Shown here piece by piece: positions 17,889-25,745 of a stretch of DNA of 64,000 bases. The DNA is from Streptomyces sp. NBRC 110028 (GTDB lineage Bacteria > Actinomycetota > Actinomycetes > Streptomycetales > Streptomycetaceae). The notes under the pieces are model-generated. The model was given only the letters and a program-made list of their open reading frames with translations, searched no databases and was not told where the DNA came from. The translations under genes and the position numbers were made by a program. The stretch is taken from contig NZ_BBUZ01000024.1 in NCBI RefSeq assembly GCF_001417735.1, forward strand, positions 182,094-246,093. Direction: 5' to 3'. Position 1 is the first letter of the stretch; each line of letters opens with the position of its first letter.

Positions 17889-18212
17889 ATGCACCGCGAA
17901 CTGATCGTGGCCCGCATGAAGGAGAACGCGGCGCAGGACATAGCCGCCGTCTTCGAGGAGTCGGACCGCCATGGGGAACTGCCGCATCTGATAGGCGTGC
18001 GCGGCCGGAGTCTGTTCCAGTTCGGCGATGTGTACCTGCATCTCATCGAGGCCGACCAACCGCCGGGGCCCGAGGTCGCACGGGTGGCCGGCCATCCGGA
18101 GTTCCGCGCCATCAGCGAACGGCTCTCGGCGTACGTGCAGGCCTACGACCCGGCGACCTGGCGCGAGCCGAAGGACGCCATGGCGAGGGAGTTCTACCGC
18201 TGGGAGCGCTGA
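17889..18212 (+). CDS. whiE-ORFVII: TcmI-family polyketide cyclase
   Basis: 107 residues, dimeric alpha/beta ferredoxin fold family. Markers: ELIVARMKENAAQDIAAVFEESD at the N terminus, HLIGVRGRSLFQFGDVYLHLIE in the middle, and PATWREPKDAMAREFYRWE at the end, which match TcmI/WhiE ORFVII cyclases of later rings. GAGGAA lies just upstream, four bases after the aromatase stop. Last gene of the operon; a strong hairpin follows immediately. Confidence 0.93.
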   Translation: MHRELIVARMKENAAQDIAAVFEESDRHGELPHLIGVRGRSLFQFGDVYLHLIEADQPPGPEVARVAGHPEFRAISERLSAYVQAYDPATWREPKDAMAREFYRWER

Positions 18213-18240
18213 GGCGGGCCGGGCGAGGGCCCGGCCCGCC
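18213..18240 (+). terminator. terminator of the whiE ORFI-VII operon
   Basis: Perfect 12-bp stem GGCGGGCCGGGC (18213-18224) and GCCCGGCCCGCC (18229-18240) with a GAGG loop, starting directly at the ORFVII stop and followed by TTCGT. Confidence 0.82.
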
Positions 18241-18254
18241 TTCGTACACGCTTC

Positions 18255-18299
18255 TCGAACGGGCTGTTTTCGAACAGGCTGTTTCCGAACCGGCTGCCG
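18255..18299. repeat. three imperfect 15-bp tandem repeats
   Basis: Units TCGAACGGGCTGTTT, TCGAACAGGCTGTTT and CCGAACCGGCTGCCG, copies one and two differing at a single base. They lie in the 309-bp gene-free stretch between the whiE terminator and the next gene (18241-18548). The rest of that stretch is relatively AT-rich and should hold the promoter for the downstream gene; it also has a 7-bp inverted pair CCGTCAG/CTGACGG about 50 bases apart (18422-18475 region). No reading frame there looks coding. Confidence 0.75.
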
Positions 18300-18548
18300 C
18301 GTCCGCGGAAGCCGGTTCCGGCGTTTTAAAGCCTGTCGTCCAATCAGCTGAATGACCATCAGTCCGTTCGCGCGGCAAAAGAGTGATCAAGGGGCGGAAC
18401 TCCACTCGGAGGGCTTACATCCGTCAGATTTGCGGGCCGCGCCAAGTGGCAGCGGGGCTCCTCTTCGCTGACGGTGGTTAAGACGCCGACGCGATCCCTT
18501 TGTCTGGCAAATAGTCAGTAATCGTGCCGGTGCCGGAAGGAATGACTC

Positions 18549-19127
18549 ATGCGATCTACTCGCGCACTCTTCGCCGGGGCGGCGATTGCCGCCACCCTGA
18601 CCCTGGGCGCCCCCGCCGCCGCGTTCGCTGCCGACGTCTCGGACCCGGGCGGTCACGGCGGGTACTCGAGCAGCCAGGAGTCCTCCGAGGACGGCTACGG
18701 TCAGAGCGGCAGCTCCTGGAAGGACAAGGACAAGGACCAGAAGGAAGAGCACGGCAAGGAAGAAGAGCACGGCAAGGAGGAGCCCTCGAAGGAGGAGCCG
18801 AAGGGCAAGGACGAGGGCCCCGGCGAGCACGACTGGTCCGGCAGCGGCAAGGGCAAGGACGAGGAGCCCGGCGAGCACGACTGGTCCGGCAGCAGCAAGG
18901 GCAAGGACGAGGAGCCCGGCGAGCACGACTGGTCGGGCAAGAAGGGCGACTGGGACGGCGGTTCGTGGAAGGGCCACGAGAAGCCGAAGGGTGGCGTCCA
19001 CACCGGTGGTGGCGGCATGGCCACCACGGGCAGCGGCATGGCCGCCGGTTCGGTTCTGCTCCTCGGCGGTCTCGGCGCCGGCGCCTACGCCCTGCGTCGC
19101 CGCAAGCCGTCCGGCACCGCGATCTGA
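18549..19127 (+). CDS. secreted repeat protein with degenerate sorting signal
   Basis: 192 residues. A Sec signal peptide spans 1-28 (Arg-rich start, hydrophobic core, AAAFAAD cleavage area). The middle is charged and disordered with three 16-residue repeats based on GKDEEPGEHDWSGSSK (from residues 86, 102 and 118). The C terminus has MATTG (157-161), a hydrophobic helix (163-182) and RRRK, the layout of a sortase substrate; the motif resembles LAxTG with Met for Leu. A class F sortase gene follows. It is probably surface-attached, but the imperfect motif leaves anchoring uncertain. GGAAGG precedes the ATG. Confidence 0.82.
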   Translation: MRSTRALFAGAAIAATLTLGAPAAAFAADVSDPGGHGGYSSSQESSEDGYGQSGSSWKDKDKDQKEEHGKEEEHGKEEPSKEEPKGKDEGPGEHDWSGSGKGKDEEPGEHDWSGSSKGKDEEPGEHDWSGKKGDWDGGSWKGHEKPKGGVHTGGGGMATTGSGMAAGSVLLLGGLGAGAYALRRRKPSGTAI

Positions 19128-19151
19128 GCCTGACGCTTCGGAAAACCCGTG

Positions 19152-19195
19152 CTGCCGTGGCACCACCGCCGGCTTCGGCGGAGGTGCCACGGCAG
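19152..19195 (+). terminator. long hairpin between surface protein and sortase genes
   Basis: Outer arms CTGCCGTGGCACC (19152-19164) and GGTGCCACGGCAG (19183-19195), then an A-A mismatch and an inner CCGCCG/CGGCGG stem with a GCTT loop: 19 paired bases. It may terminate or attenuate transcription so that less sortase than surface protein is made. Confidence 0.75.
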
Positions 19196-19233
19196 CGCCA
19201 CGAACGGGCGCTGTGAGAAAGGCGAACACCCTC

Positions 19234-19965
19234 ATGGGCAAACAGGGCAAGCAGGGCGGTACTGACAGCAACACCCGCACGCTCCGATGGGCCGCGGCAT
19301 CGGCGCTCATCGGTGTCTTCCTCATCTACAACTCGGTCGACGCCTCCTCCCAGTCCTCCTCCCCGGTGACACCGGCCACGCCCGCGGCCACCGCCGCCGA
19401 GACGGATTCGCAGCCGGAGACGGCGGAGGTGCCCCCGGAGGACCGGTCCGACCTGCGGTCACCGGCGGCCAGGCCCGCGTCCCGGCCCGGGCCCGCGCTG
19501 CCGCGGTCGGCCCCGAACCGGCTGGACATCCCCTCGATCGGGGTGAGCGCCCCGTTCACCGCGCTGTCGCTCAACCCCCAGGGCACGCTGGTCCCGCCGC
19601 CCGACACCGACAACAACCTCGTCGGCTGGTACAAGGCCGGCCCCTCCCCCGGTGAGCGCGGCAACGCCATCGTGGCCGGCCACGTGGACACCAAGTCCGG
19701 CCCGGCGGTGTTCGCCATGCTCAGCTCCCTGAAGGCGGGCGGCAAGGTGACCGTCACCCGCGACGACGGCATCCTCGCCACGTTCGTCGTCGACGAGGTG
19801 CGGACCTTCAAGAAGGAGGACTTCCCGGACCGGGAGGTGTACGGGGACACCAACGACGCCCAGTTGCGCGTGATCACCTGTGGCGGCGCGTACGACCACA
19901 CCGCGAAGGACTACACGGCCAACGTGGTGGTGTTCGCCCACCTCAGCTCGTTCCGCTGGGCCTGA
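19234..19965 (+). CDS. class F sortase
   Basis: 243 residues. One N-terminal membrane helix (about 19-35), a Pro/Ala/Thr-rich linker (40-95), and a sortase domain with His150 (VAGHVDT) and the catalytic Cys216 in LRVITCGG. The Arg expected after the Cys may be the one in SSFRWA. Class F sortases of actinobacteria are often of unknown substrate; the adjacent protein with the MATTG tail is an obvious candidate. An in-frame GTG at 19213 would add seven residues; AAAGG sits 11 bases before the ATG chosen. Confidence 0.9.
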   Translation: MGKQGKQGGTDSNTRTLRWAAASALIGVFLIYNSVDASSQSSSPVTPATPAATAAETDSQPETAEVPPEDRSDLRSPAARPASRPGPALPRSAPNRLDIPSIGVSAPFTALSLNPQGTLVPPPDTDNNLVGWYKAGPSPGERGNAIVAGHVDTKSGPAVFAMLSSLKAGGKVTVTRDDGILATFVVDEVRTFKKEDFPDREVYGDTNDAQLRVITCGGAYDHTAKDYTANVVVFAHLSSFRWA

Positions 19966-19983
19966 GCCGCCCCGGAACGCCAC

Positions 19984-20018
19984 GGTGCCCGCGCCCCTCC
20001 GGGAGGGGCGCGGGCACC
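19984..20018 (+). terminator. terminator after sortase gene
   Basis: Perfect inverted repeat GGTGCCCGCGCCCCTCC / GGAGGGGCGCGGGCACC around a single G, 18 bases after the sortase stop, followed by TTCC. Confidence 0.82.
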
Positions 20019-20037
20019 TTCCTGCGCGCCGGTGGCC

Positions 20038-20214
20038 AGGGCGTGTTTCGAAAGTCCCGCCTGCCCCGCGACGCCTGGCACGCACGCTCGCTGCGTTGTC
20101 GGGATCGTCCGAGTAGGCCCGCTACGAGGACGACCCTCCGCCTTGCGATCGCACGCACCAGACGCCGCGGGGCCCGCCCTCCGGGCGGACGGCGCTCCTT
20201 TCGAAACACGCCCT
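20038..20214. mobile_element. MITE-like element A (177 bp)
   Basis: Perfect 17-bp terminal inverted repeats AGGGCGTGTTTCGAAAG (20038-20054) and its complement (20198-20214). Inside, the arms continue as imperfect inverted repeats (GCCCCGCGACGCC against GACGCCGCGGGGC). A 63-bp core (20087-20149) matches the core of element B at 27014-27077 by about 85% with one gap. No coding capacity and no clear target duplication. The right end touches the TAG stop of the methyltransferase gene (20213-20215), so the element provides part of the stop codon. Confidence 0.78.
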
Positions 20215-21274
20215 AGCCGGGCACCCGGCTGTCGATGGCGTGCAGATACGCGTTGACGGGACGGCTCTCGGTGATGTTCAGCCCGGCCTCGGTCATCCGC
20301 GCCACCAGGCTGTCCGTGGTGTGCTTGCGGCCGCCCACGTTCAGCAGCAGGAACAGGTCCATGGCCGTGGTGAACGAGGAGCGGCTGTTGTCGATGAGGT
20401 TCTCGATGACGAGCACCCGGGCGCCGGGCCGCGCGGCCGCGACCACGTTGGCGAGCGTGCGGCGGGTGTTCTCGTCGTTCCATTCCAGGATGTTCTTGAT
20501 GATGTAGAGATCGGCCCGGACCGGGATCTCCCGGCGGCAGTCGCCCGGCACCAGGGTGGCCCGCTCCGCCAGCGCGCCGCCGTCCCGCAGCCGGGGGTCG
20601 GCGCCCGCCACCACCTGCGGCAGGTCCAGCAGGGTGCCGCGCAGATCGGGGCGCCGCTCCAGCAGGCTGGCCAGCACATGCCCCTGGCCGCCGCCGATGT
20701 CGGCGACCTCCTGGACGCCGTCGAGGTCGACGAAGGCGGCGACATCGGCCGCGGACTGCCGGCTGGAGGTGGTCATCGCCCGGTCGAAGACCTCGGCCGA
20801 CTCGGGCGCGTCCTCGTGCAGATAGGTGAAGAAGTCCTTGCCGTAGAGGTCGTTGAAGACGATGCCGCCGGAGCGCACCGCCCGGTCGAGCCGCGGCCAG
20901 ACCTCCCAGGTCCAGGGCTCGGTGCACCACAGGGAGATGTACCGCAGGCTGCGCGGGGCGTCCTCGCGCAGCAGCCGGGACATCTCGGTGTGGACGAAGC
21001 GGCCGTCGTCGGTCTCGGCGAAGATCCCGCAGCAGGCCAGGGCGCGCAGCAGGCGGCACAGCGGATCGGGTTCGGCGTCCACCGTGGCGGCGAGTTCGCC
21101 GACGGAGGTGGGCTCCTCGCCCAGCGCGTCGGCGACCCGCAGCCGGGCGGCGGCGCGTACGGCGGCGGCCCGGGCGGCGCCGAAGGCGATCTCCCGCAGC
21201 TGCATGGCCGCCGCCTGGGACGCGGCGGCGCCTTCCGGCGCCGTGCCGGGGGGCGGGGTGGCGGTGGTGGTCAT
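20213..21274 (-). CDS. O-methyltransferase family 2-like (SAM-dependent)
   Basis: 353 residues. N-terminal winged-helix dimerisation part (about 10-100: LREIAFGAARAAAVRAAARL, DPLCRLLRALA) and a C-terminal Rossmann domain with the SAM motif VADIGGGQGHVLASLL and a later LYIIKNILEWNDE segment where plant-type and polyketide O-methyltransferases have LK-x-I-HDW-x-D. The usual catalytic His of that motif is replaced (ILEWND). GAGGGGG precedes the ATG at 21274. It is 10 bp downstream of the beta-helix gene. It could act on an aromatic polyketide such as the nearby pigment, but this is inference. The stop overlaps a MITE-like element. Confidence 0.85.
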   Translation of the reverse strand: MTTTATPPPGTAPEGAAASQAAAMQLREIAFGAARAAAVRAAARLRVADALGEEPTSVGELAATVDAEPDPLCRLLRALACCGIFAETDDGRFVHTEMSRLLREDAPRSLRYISLWCTEPWTWEVWPRLDRAVRSGGIVFNDLYGKDFFTYLHEDAPESAEVFDRAMTTSSRQSAADVAAFVDLDGVQEVADIGGGQGHVLASLLERRPDLRGTLLDLPQVVAGADPRLRDGGALAERATLVPGDCRREIPVRADLYIIKNILEWNDENTRRTLANVVAAARPGARVLVIENLIDNSRSSFTTAMDLFLLLNVGGRKHTTDSLVARMTEAGLNITESRPVNAYLHAIDSRVPG

Positions 21275-21284
21275 GGCGTCCCCC

Positions 21285-22361
21285 TCAGCACCGGCCGGTG
21301 GGCACCGACAGCGTGCAGACGTTGCCGGTGAAGGTGTTGCCGGGACCCTTGTCCCGGTCGGCCACATCGGCGGGCTTGTTGCCGGTGAGCACATTGCGGC
21401 TGATGGCGTTCTTGGTGTTCGCGATGCCGACGACGCTCTTGAAGAGCACGATGCCGCCGGACATGGGCGAGGTGCCGACGTTGTTGTGCACCTGGTTGCC
21501 GGTCACCCGGGTGCCCTCGGTGCCGGTGAGCACGATGCCGGCGCCCTGGATGAACGGCAGCCGGGCGTTGGGCGCGCAGTAGGCGTTGTTCGCGTGGACG
21601 GCGTTGTGGGCCACGGTCAGGTCCCCGGCGCGCGGCTTGGACTCGTCGCCCACGACGAACACCCCGCCGCAGTTGCCGGTGGCGGTGTTCTGCTCGACGG
21701 TCAGGTTCCGCAGCCGGCGCACCACGACGCCGATCCGGTTGCCGGACAGCCGGTTCCCGGCGACCCGGGTGCCCTTGGCGTCGGTGGCGCCGCCCTCGGC
21801 GTCGACGGTGTTGGCGAGGAAGATGCCCGATTCCTTGTTGTTGCGGGAGACGTTGCGGAGGAAGGCCCCGCGGGTGGACAGCTCCTGGCCGATGCCCTGC
21901 TGCCCGTTCTTCTCGGCGAGGGTGTCGCGCACGTCCATCCGGACGGTGCGGGAGCCCCAGATGCCGTTCTTGGGGAAGCCGCTGACGGTCAGCGAGCGGA
22001 TCCGGACATTGCTGACGGGGTGTTGGGCCGTACCGGTGACGCACACGCCGTGCCCGGCCTTGCCGCAGGCGTTGGCCGACGCCTTGGCGGGCGCGGTGAG
22101 GACGGTCGTCCGGCCCACGCCCCGCAGGGTCAGCCGGCTCTTGGTGATCAGCACGTTCTCCCGGTAGACACCGGCCCGCAGCTGGATGGTGTCCCCGGGC
22201 CGGGCCGCCTTGACCGCGGCCTGGATCGACTGGCCCGGCTTGACGGTGTGCACGGTGGGCGCGGTGGGTGCCGGGGCGGCGTGGGCGCCCGGCAGCTGGG
22301 TGAGTTCGATGGCGAGGGCGGCCGTGAGGACCGCGAGGTGAGGAAGCTTTCGTGTACGCAT
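21285..22361 (-). CDS. secreted right-handed parallel beta-helix protein
   Basis: 358 residues. Signal peptide about 1-29 (AGAHA-type cleavage), then VKPGQSIQAAVKAARPGDTIQLRAGVY, the standard entry into a pectate-lyase-like beta-helix (NosD/DUF1565 type). About ten short repeats with N/G-rich turns follow (VAGNRLSGNRIGVVV, VEQNTATGNCGGVFV, VTGNQVHNNVG). Catalytic residues of true pectate lyases are not evident, so it may bind or cleave a polysaccharide. The ATG at 22361 lacks a clear ribosome site; GTG 22388 is an alternative. It precedes the methyltransferase by 10 bp. Confidence 0.83.
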   Translation of the reverse strand: MRTRKLPHLAVLTAALAIELTQLPGAHAAPAPTAPTVHTVKPGQSIQAAVKAARPGDTIQLRAGVYRENVLITKSRLTLRGVGRTTVLTAPAKASANACGKAGHGVCVTGTAQHPVSNVRIRSLTVSGFPKNGIWGSRTVRMDVRDTLAEKNGQQGIGQELSTRGAFLRNVSRNNKESGIFLANTVDAEGGATDAKGTRVAGNRLSGNRIGVVVRRLRNLTVEQNTATGNCGGVFVVGDESKPRAGDLTVAHNAVHANNAYCAPNARLPFIQGAGIVLTGTEGTRVTGNQVHNNVGTSPMSGGIVLFKSVVGIANTKNAISRNVLTGNKPADVADRDKGPGNTFTGNVCTLSVPTGRC

Positions 22362-22433
22362 GAACAGGAAGTTATGGGCGAGTTGCACCCCTCGCCACTT
22401 ATTCCCCCTTTTGTCCGTTACGCCTTTTGGCCC

Positions 22434-23549
22434 CTACTCCAGCACCCGGGAGCCGCCGACCGGCAGGTCCCACAGCTCCTCGCGGGGACGGCCCGTCGCC
22501 TCGAAGGCGGCGCGGACCCGGTGCAGCGGCTCCAGCGGCGGTTCGGCGGAGAGCAGGAACGTCGACCAGTGCATCGGGACCAGCGTCCGCGCCCCGAGGT
22601 CCAGATACGCCCGTACGGCCTCCTCGGGATCGGTGTGCACCGGGCGCAGCATCCAGCCCGGGTCGTACGCGCCGATCGGCAGCAGCGCCAGGTCGATGCC
22701 CGGGTAGCGGCGGCCGATTTCCTGGAACCAGTGGCCGTAGCCGGTGTCGCCCGCGAAGTACACCCGCTGCCCGCCGGGCCCGGTGACGACCCATCCGCCC
22801 CACAGCGAGCGGCAGGTGTCGGTCAGGGTGCGCTTGCTCCAGTGGTGCGCGGGAACGAAGTCGAAGCGGACCGGGCCGCCCGCGCCCGGCAGTTCGGCCG
22901 CCTCCCACCAGTCCAGCTCGGTCACCCGGGTGAACCGGCGCGTCCGGAACCACCCGGCCAGCCCGGCCGGGACGAACAGCGGCGTGTCCCGGGGCAGCCG
23001 CTTGAGGGTGGGCGCGTCGAGGTGGTCGTAGTGGTTGTGGCTGATGACCACCGCGTCGACGGGCGGCAGGTCCTCCCAGCGCACCCCGGGCGGGGTGACC
23101 CGGGCCGGGGTGCCGAGGATCCTGCGGGACCAGACCGGGTCGGTGAGCACGGTCAGCCCGCCGATCCGCAGCACCCAGCTGGCGTGCCCGGCCCAGGTCA
23201 GCGCCGTCTGCCCGGGGCCGGCCTGCGGCAGCGGGCCCGGCGCGAAGGGGAGTTCGGGAATCTGGCGCAGCGTCTCCGCCGGGGGCCGCAGCCGCCCCTC
23301 GCGGGCCAGCCGGGCGAGGGCGCGCACCCCGGGCAGCGGGGCGGTGAGCCGGTGGAGGAACGAACGCGGCCAGGTGCGGACCTCGCCGAGCGGGCGGGGC
23401 GCGGACAGCGGCGGGGGCGTGGACAGCGGCGGGGGCGTGGACAGCGGCGAGGGCGCGACGGACGACGGGTGCCCCGCGCGGGGCGACCGCGGCGTGAGGG
23501 GCAGACCGCGGCCCTCGCCCGCCTCGGTGGGTTCGGCCTGGTCGGTCAT
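22434..23549 (-). CDS. MBL-fold hydrolase, NAPE-PLD-like
   Basis: 371 residues. Metal motif ISHNHYDHLD (HxHxDH), further ligands in PAHHWSKR and FAGDTGYGHW, and MHWSTF near the end; this is the pattern of N-acylphosphatidylethanolamine phospholipase D-type MBL proteins. An N-terminal Pro-rich stretch contains three 6-residue repeats (PLSTPP), encoded by 18-bp tandem repeats at 23403-23456. Start at ATG 23549 with AAGGGAG upstream. It lies 28 bp downstream of the aminotransferase-like gene, so the two are likely co-transcribed. Confidence 0.87.
   Translation of the reverse strand: MTDQAEPTEAGEGRGLPLTPRSPRAGHPSSVAPSPLSTPPPLSTPPPLSAPRPLGEVRTWPRSFLHRLTAPLPGVRALARLAREGRLRPPAETLRQIPELPFAPGPLPQAGPGQTALTWAGHASWVLRIGGLTVLTDPVWSRRILGTPARVTPPGVRWEDLPPVDAVVISHNHYDHLDAPTLKRLPRDTPLFVPAGLAGWFRTRRFTRVTELDWWEAAELPGAGGPVRFDFVPAHHWSKRTLTDTCRSLWGGWVVTGPGGQRVYFAGDTGYGHWFQEIGRRYPGIDLALLPIGAYDPGWMLRPVHTDPEEAVRAYLDLGARTLVPMHWSTFLLSAEPPLEPLHRVRAAFEATGRPREELWDLPVGGSRVLE
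23403..23456. repeat. 18-bp tandem repeat inside the NAPE-PLD-like gene
   Basis: Three head-to-tail copies of an 18-bp unit beginning GGACAGCGGCGGGGGCGT, the first two identical and the third with two changes. It encodes a Pro/Ser/Thr/Leu linker, so copy number can vary without frameshift. Confidence 0.85.
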
Positions 23550-23577
23550 GGGGTGCGCTCCCTTCGCGGTGGACCGG

Positions 23578-24798
23578 TCACGGCGCCCCGGCCCGGACGA
23601 GGTCACCGAATACCCTTTCGAAGGCGGCCAACTCCTCTGCGACGGACGGAAGTTCCAGCGGGTCCGGGGCGGCCAGCGCGGCGAGCCGCAGCTCTTCCGA
23701 CGCCCCGAGCAGCGGCAGCGTCGCCAGCCGGACCCGCAGGGTGTGCGGCGGGTCCCCGAACCGGTGGCCACCGGCCACCGCCGGGCCGAGCCGCCCGGCG
23801 AGGTAGCGCTCCAGCTCCACCGAATCGGTGAGGGAGCGGGCGGCGAGCACCCCGCGCAGCTCGTCGAGGTCCGCGTACAGCTGGCGGCCGGCCTGCGGCG
23901 GGCGGCACAGCGCGCCGACGGCGGTCAGCGCCCGGTACGCCGCGGCCGCCACCGCCCCGTGCGCGCGGGCGGCGGCCGCCATCCGGTCACGGACCGGCTC
24001 GGGCTCGGTCAGCGCGTACCCGGCGGCCACCGAGACGGCCGTGGGCAGCCCGGCCCGTACGGCGGTGAGCATGGACAGCACCCGGGCGCGCAGCTCCGCG
24101 CCGCGCTCGGTGGCCGGGAACCGGGCCACCGCGGCGGGCCAGCCGACCGGGGTGAGGGCGCCCGCGAGGTCGGTGAGCACGACCACGTGCTCGGGCACCA
24201 TCTCGGCGGGGCTGAGCAGCACCGTGCCGTGCGGATGGTGCACCGTGTCCCGCCACGTCTCGTCGCTCACGATCAGCAGCCCCTCGGCCACCGCCGCCTC
24301 GCACACCTCGTGCAGCAGCTCGGGCGGGGCCACGGTGCCGGTCGGGTCGTCGGCGACGGACAGCAGCAGGATGCGCGGCACCCCGCCCTCGGCCCGGACC
24401 CGGCGGACGGTCTCCAGCAGCGCGAACGGATCGGGCAGCCCGCCGCACTCGGCCGGTACCGGGGCGTGGTGTCCGCGCCGGTCCACCAGCCGCACCAGCG
24501 GCTCGTACCAGGCGGCGCACGGGCGGGGCAGCAGGACATCGCCGCCGGGGGCCGAGGCGAGCAGGGCGAGCAGCAGCGGCTCGGCACCGGGGGCTGCCAC
24601 GACATGCGCCGGGTCGGTCCACAGCCCGCGCCGCGACCAGTAGCCGCAGGCGGCCGCGCGCAGGTCGGCGGAGCCGCCGACCGGCTCCGGCGCGCCCCGG
24701 TCCGCGGCCGCCGCGAAGCACGCGGCCAGCTCGGGGAGGACCGGCAGCCCGCCGTCGTCCCGGTCAGCCGGCGCCGGTGCGGTCCACTGCCGTTGCAT
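23578..24798 (-). CDS. aminotransferase-fold protein lacking the PLP lysine
   Basis: 406 residues with the fold-type I (class I/II aminotransferase) order: RAAACGYWSRRGLWTDPAHVVAAPGAEPL, then VADDPTGTVAPPELL (Asp where NNPTG has its second Asn), then LIVSDETWRD matching the PLP-ring Asp region. The next motif, normally S-x-S-K, reads VVLTDLAGALTPVGWP, so the Schiff-base Lys aligns with Ala. A normal PLP transaminase is therefore unlikely; it may be a pseudoenzyme, a regulator-like binding protein, or use another chemistry. AAAGGTG precedes the ATG. First of four minus-strand genes running to 20213. Confidence 0.75.
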   Translation of the reverse strand: MQRQWTAPAPADRDDGGLPVLPELAACFAAAADRGAPEPVGGSADLRAAACGYWSRRGLWTDPAHVVAAPGAEPLLLALLASAPGGDVLLPRPCAAWYEPLVRLVDRRGHHAPVPAECGGLPDPFALLETVRRVRAEGGVPRILLLSVADDPTGTVAPPELLHEVCEAAVAEGLLIVSDETWRDTVHHPHGTVLLSPAEMVPEHVVVLTDLAGALTPVGWPAAVARFPATERGAELRARVLSMLTAVRAGLPTAVSVAAGYALTEPEPVRDRMAAAARAHGAVAAAAYRALTAVGALCRPPQAGRQLYADLDELRGVLAARSLTDSVELERYLAGRLGPAVAGGHRFGDPPHTLRVRLATLPLLGASEELRLAALAAPDPLELPSVAEELAAFERVFGDLVRAGAP

Positions 24799-24883
24799 TC
24801 GTCCACACCTTTCGTGTGTGTGCCGACGCTGTCCACCTTCGCAGATCGGCGGTGGTGGCGGCGCGGGACGACACCGGCAGCCC

Positions 24884-25630
24884 TCAGGCGGAGCCGCCGT
24901 CCTGGTCCAGCGCCTTCAGCCGGCGCTCCATGCCGCGGCCGCGGGTCCGGACGACCGACTCGGCCAGGCTCACCAGCTTGCGGTTGGTCCGCTGCGAGGC
25001 CCGGCGCAGCAGGTCGAAGGCGCGGTCGGCGTCGCAGCCCAGCACGTACATCACGATCCCGCACGCCTGGTCGACCACGGGGCGCGACCGCAGCGCCGCG
25101 TCCAGCTGGTCCACCTGGGCGAGGGCGGCGCGGTAGAGGCGGTCCCGGGCCAGGCTCTCGGTGGTGAGGTCGCCCAGCAGCTCGGTGGCGCCCTGGGCGG
25201 CCTTCTCCAGGGAGCCGGGCCGCAAGCCGTAGAGGGAGATCGTCACCGTCAGCCCGTCGCATGCGAACGGCAGCGTCGCGCTGGAGCGCACCCCCGCGTC
25301 CAGCGCCCGGGCCCGGTAGCGCGGCCAGCGCGGATCGTGCAGCAGATCGTCGGCGCCCGCCGGGCGGCCGGTGTCCAGGGCGGCCAGGATCGGGCCCTCG
25401 CCCGACATCATCTGCACCGACACCAGCGCCGACAGATCGGGGTGGGTGGCCGCGGTCGTCCGGTCGTTCTCCGTGTCGACGGGCGCGTCCTGCGGCAGGA
25501 GCGCGGTGGCGGTCGCCCCGCAGCTGGCCGGGGTGCACGCGGCGGCCTGTTCCGCCAGCTCCGCCAGGCCCCGTCCGAGCGACGGGGCGTCGGGCTGGCA
25601 CTGCGGACGGCTGTACGGGCGTTCGGGCAT
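24884..25630 (-). CDS. GAF-ANTAR regulator
   Basis: 248 residues. A GAF-like sensory part (about 20-165) and a C-terminal ANTAR RNA-binding domain (about 185-240) with VVDQACGIVMYVLGCDADRAFDLLRRASQRTNRKLVSLAESVV-type sequence including the conserved A-x-G-I/V-x-M/L pattern. ANTAR proteins bind paired RNA hairpins and prevent termination. GGAG lies six bases before the ATG. It is divergent from the PAS-GAF protein gene, sharing about 110 bp of upstream DNA, so the two may be regulated together. Confidence 0.88.
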   Translation of the reverse strand: MPERPYSRPQCQPDAPSLGRGLAELAEQAAACTPASCGATATALLPQDAPVDTENDRTTAATHPDLSALVSVQMMSGEGPILAALDTGRPAGADDLLHDPRWPRYRARALDAGVRSSATLPFACDGLTVTISLYGLRPGSLEKAAQGATELLGDLTTESLARDRLYRAALAQVDQLDAALRSRPVVDQACGIVMYVLGCDADRAFDLLRRASQRTNRKLVSLAESVVRTRGRGMERRLKALDQDGGSA

Positions 25631-25745
25631 CGCCGGCTCCGGTCCTTTCCTTCCCTGAGGGTCCCTTTCGGTCGGCTTCCCGCTGGCTTGCGCGGAAAAC
25701 AACACCGGACCAGTGCCCCGCCGCCGGTCGGGCTAACGTGTGCGC

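Noticed and set aside
23403..23456. Tandem repeat considered as a CRISPR array
   Set aside because: Repeat units are adjacent without spacers and encode an in-frame Pro-rich linker; no cas gene lies nearby.
23578..24798. Active PLP aminotransferase
   Set aside because: The Schiff-base lysine position is Ala in VVLTDLAGALTPVGW, so plain transaminase annotation is not supported.
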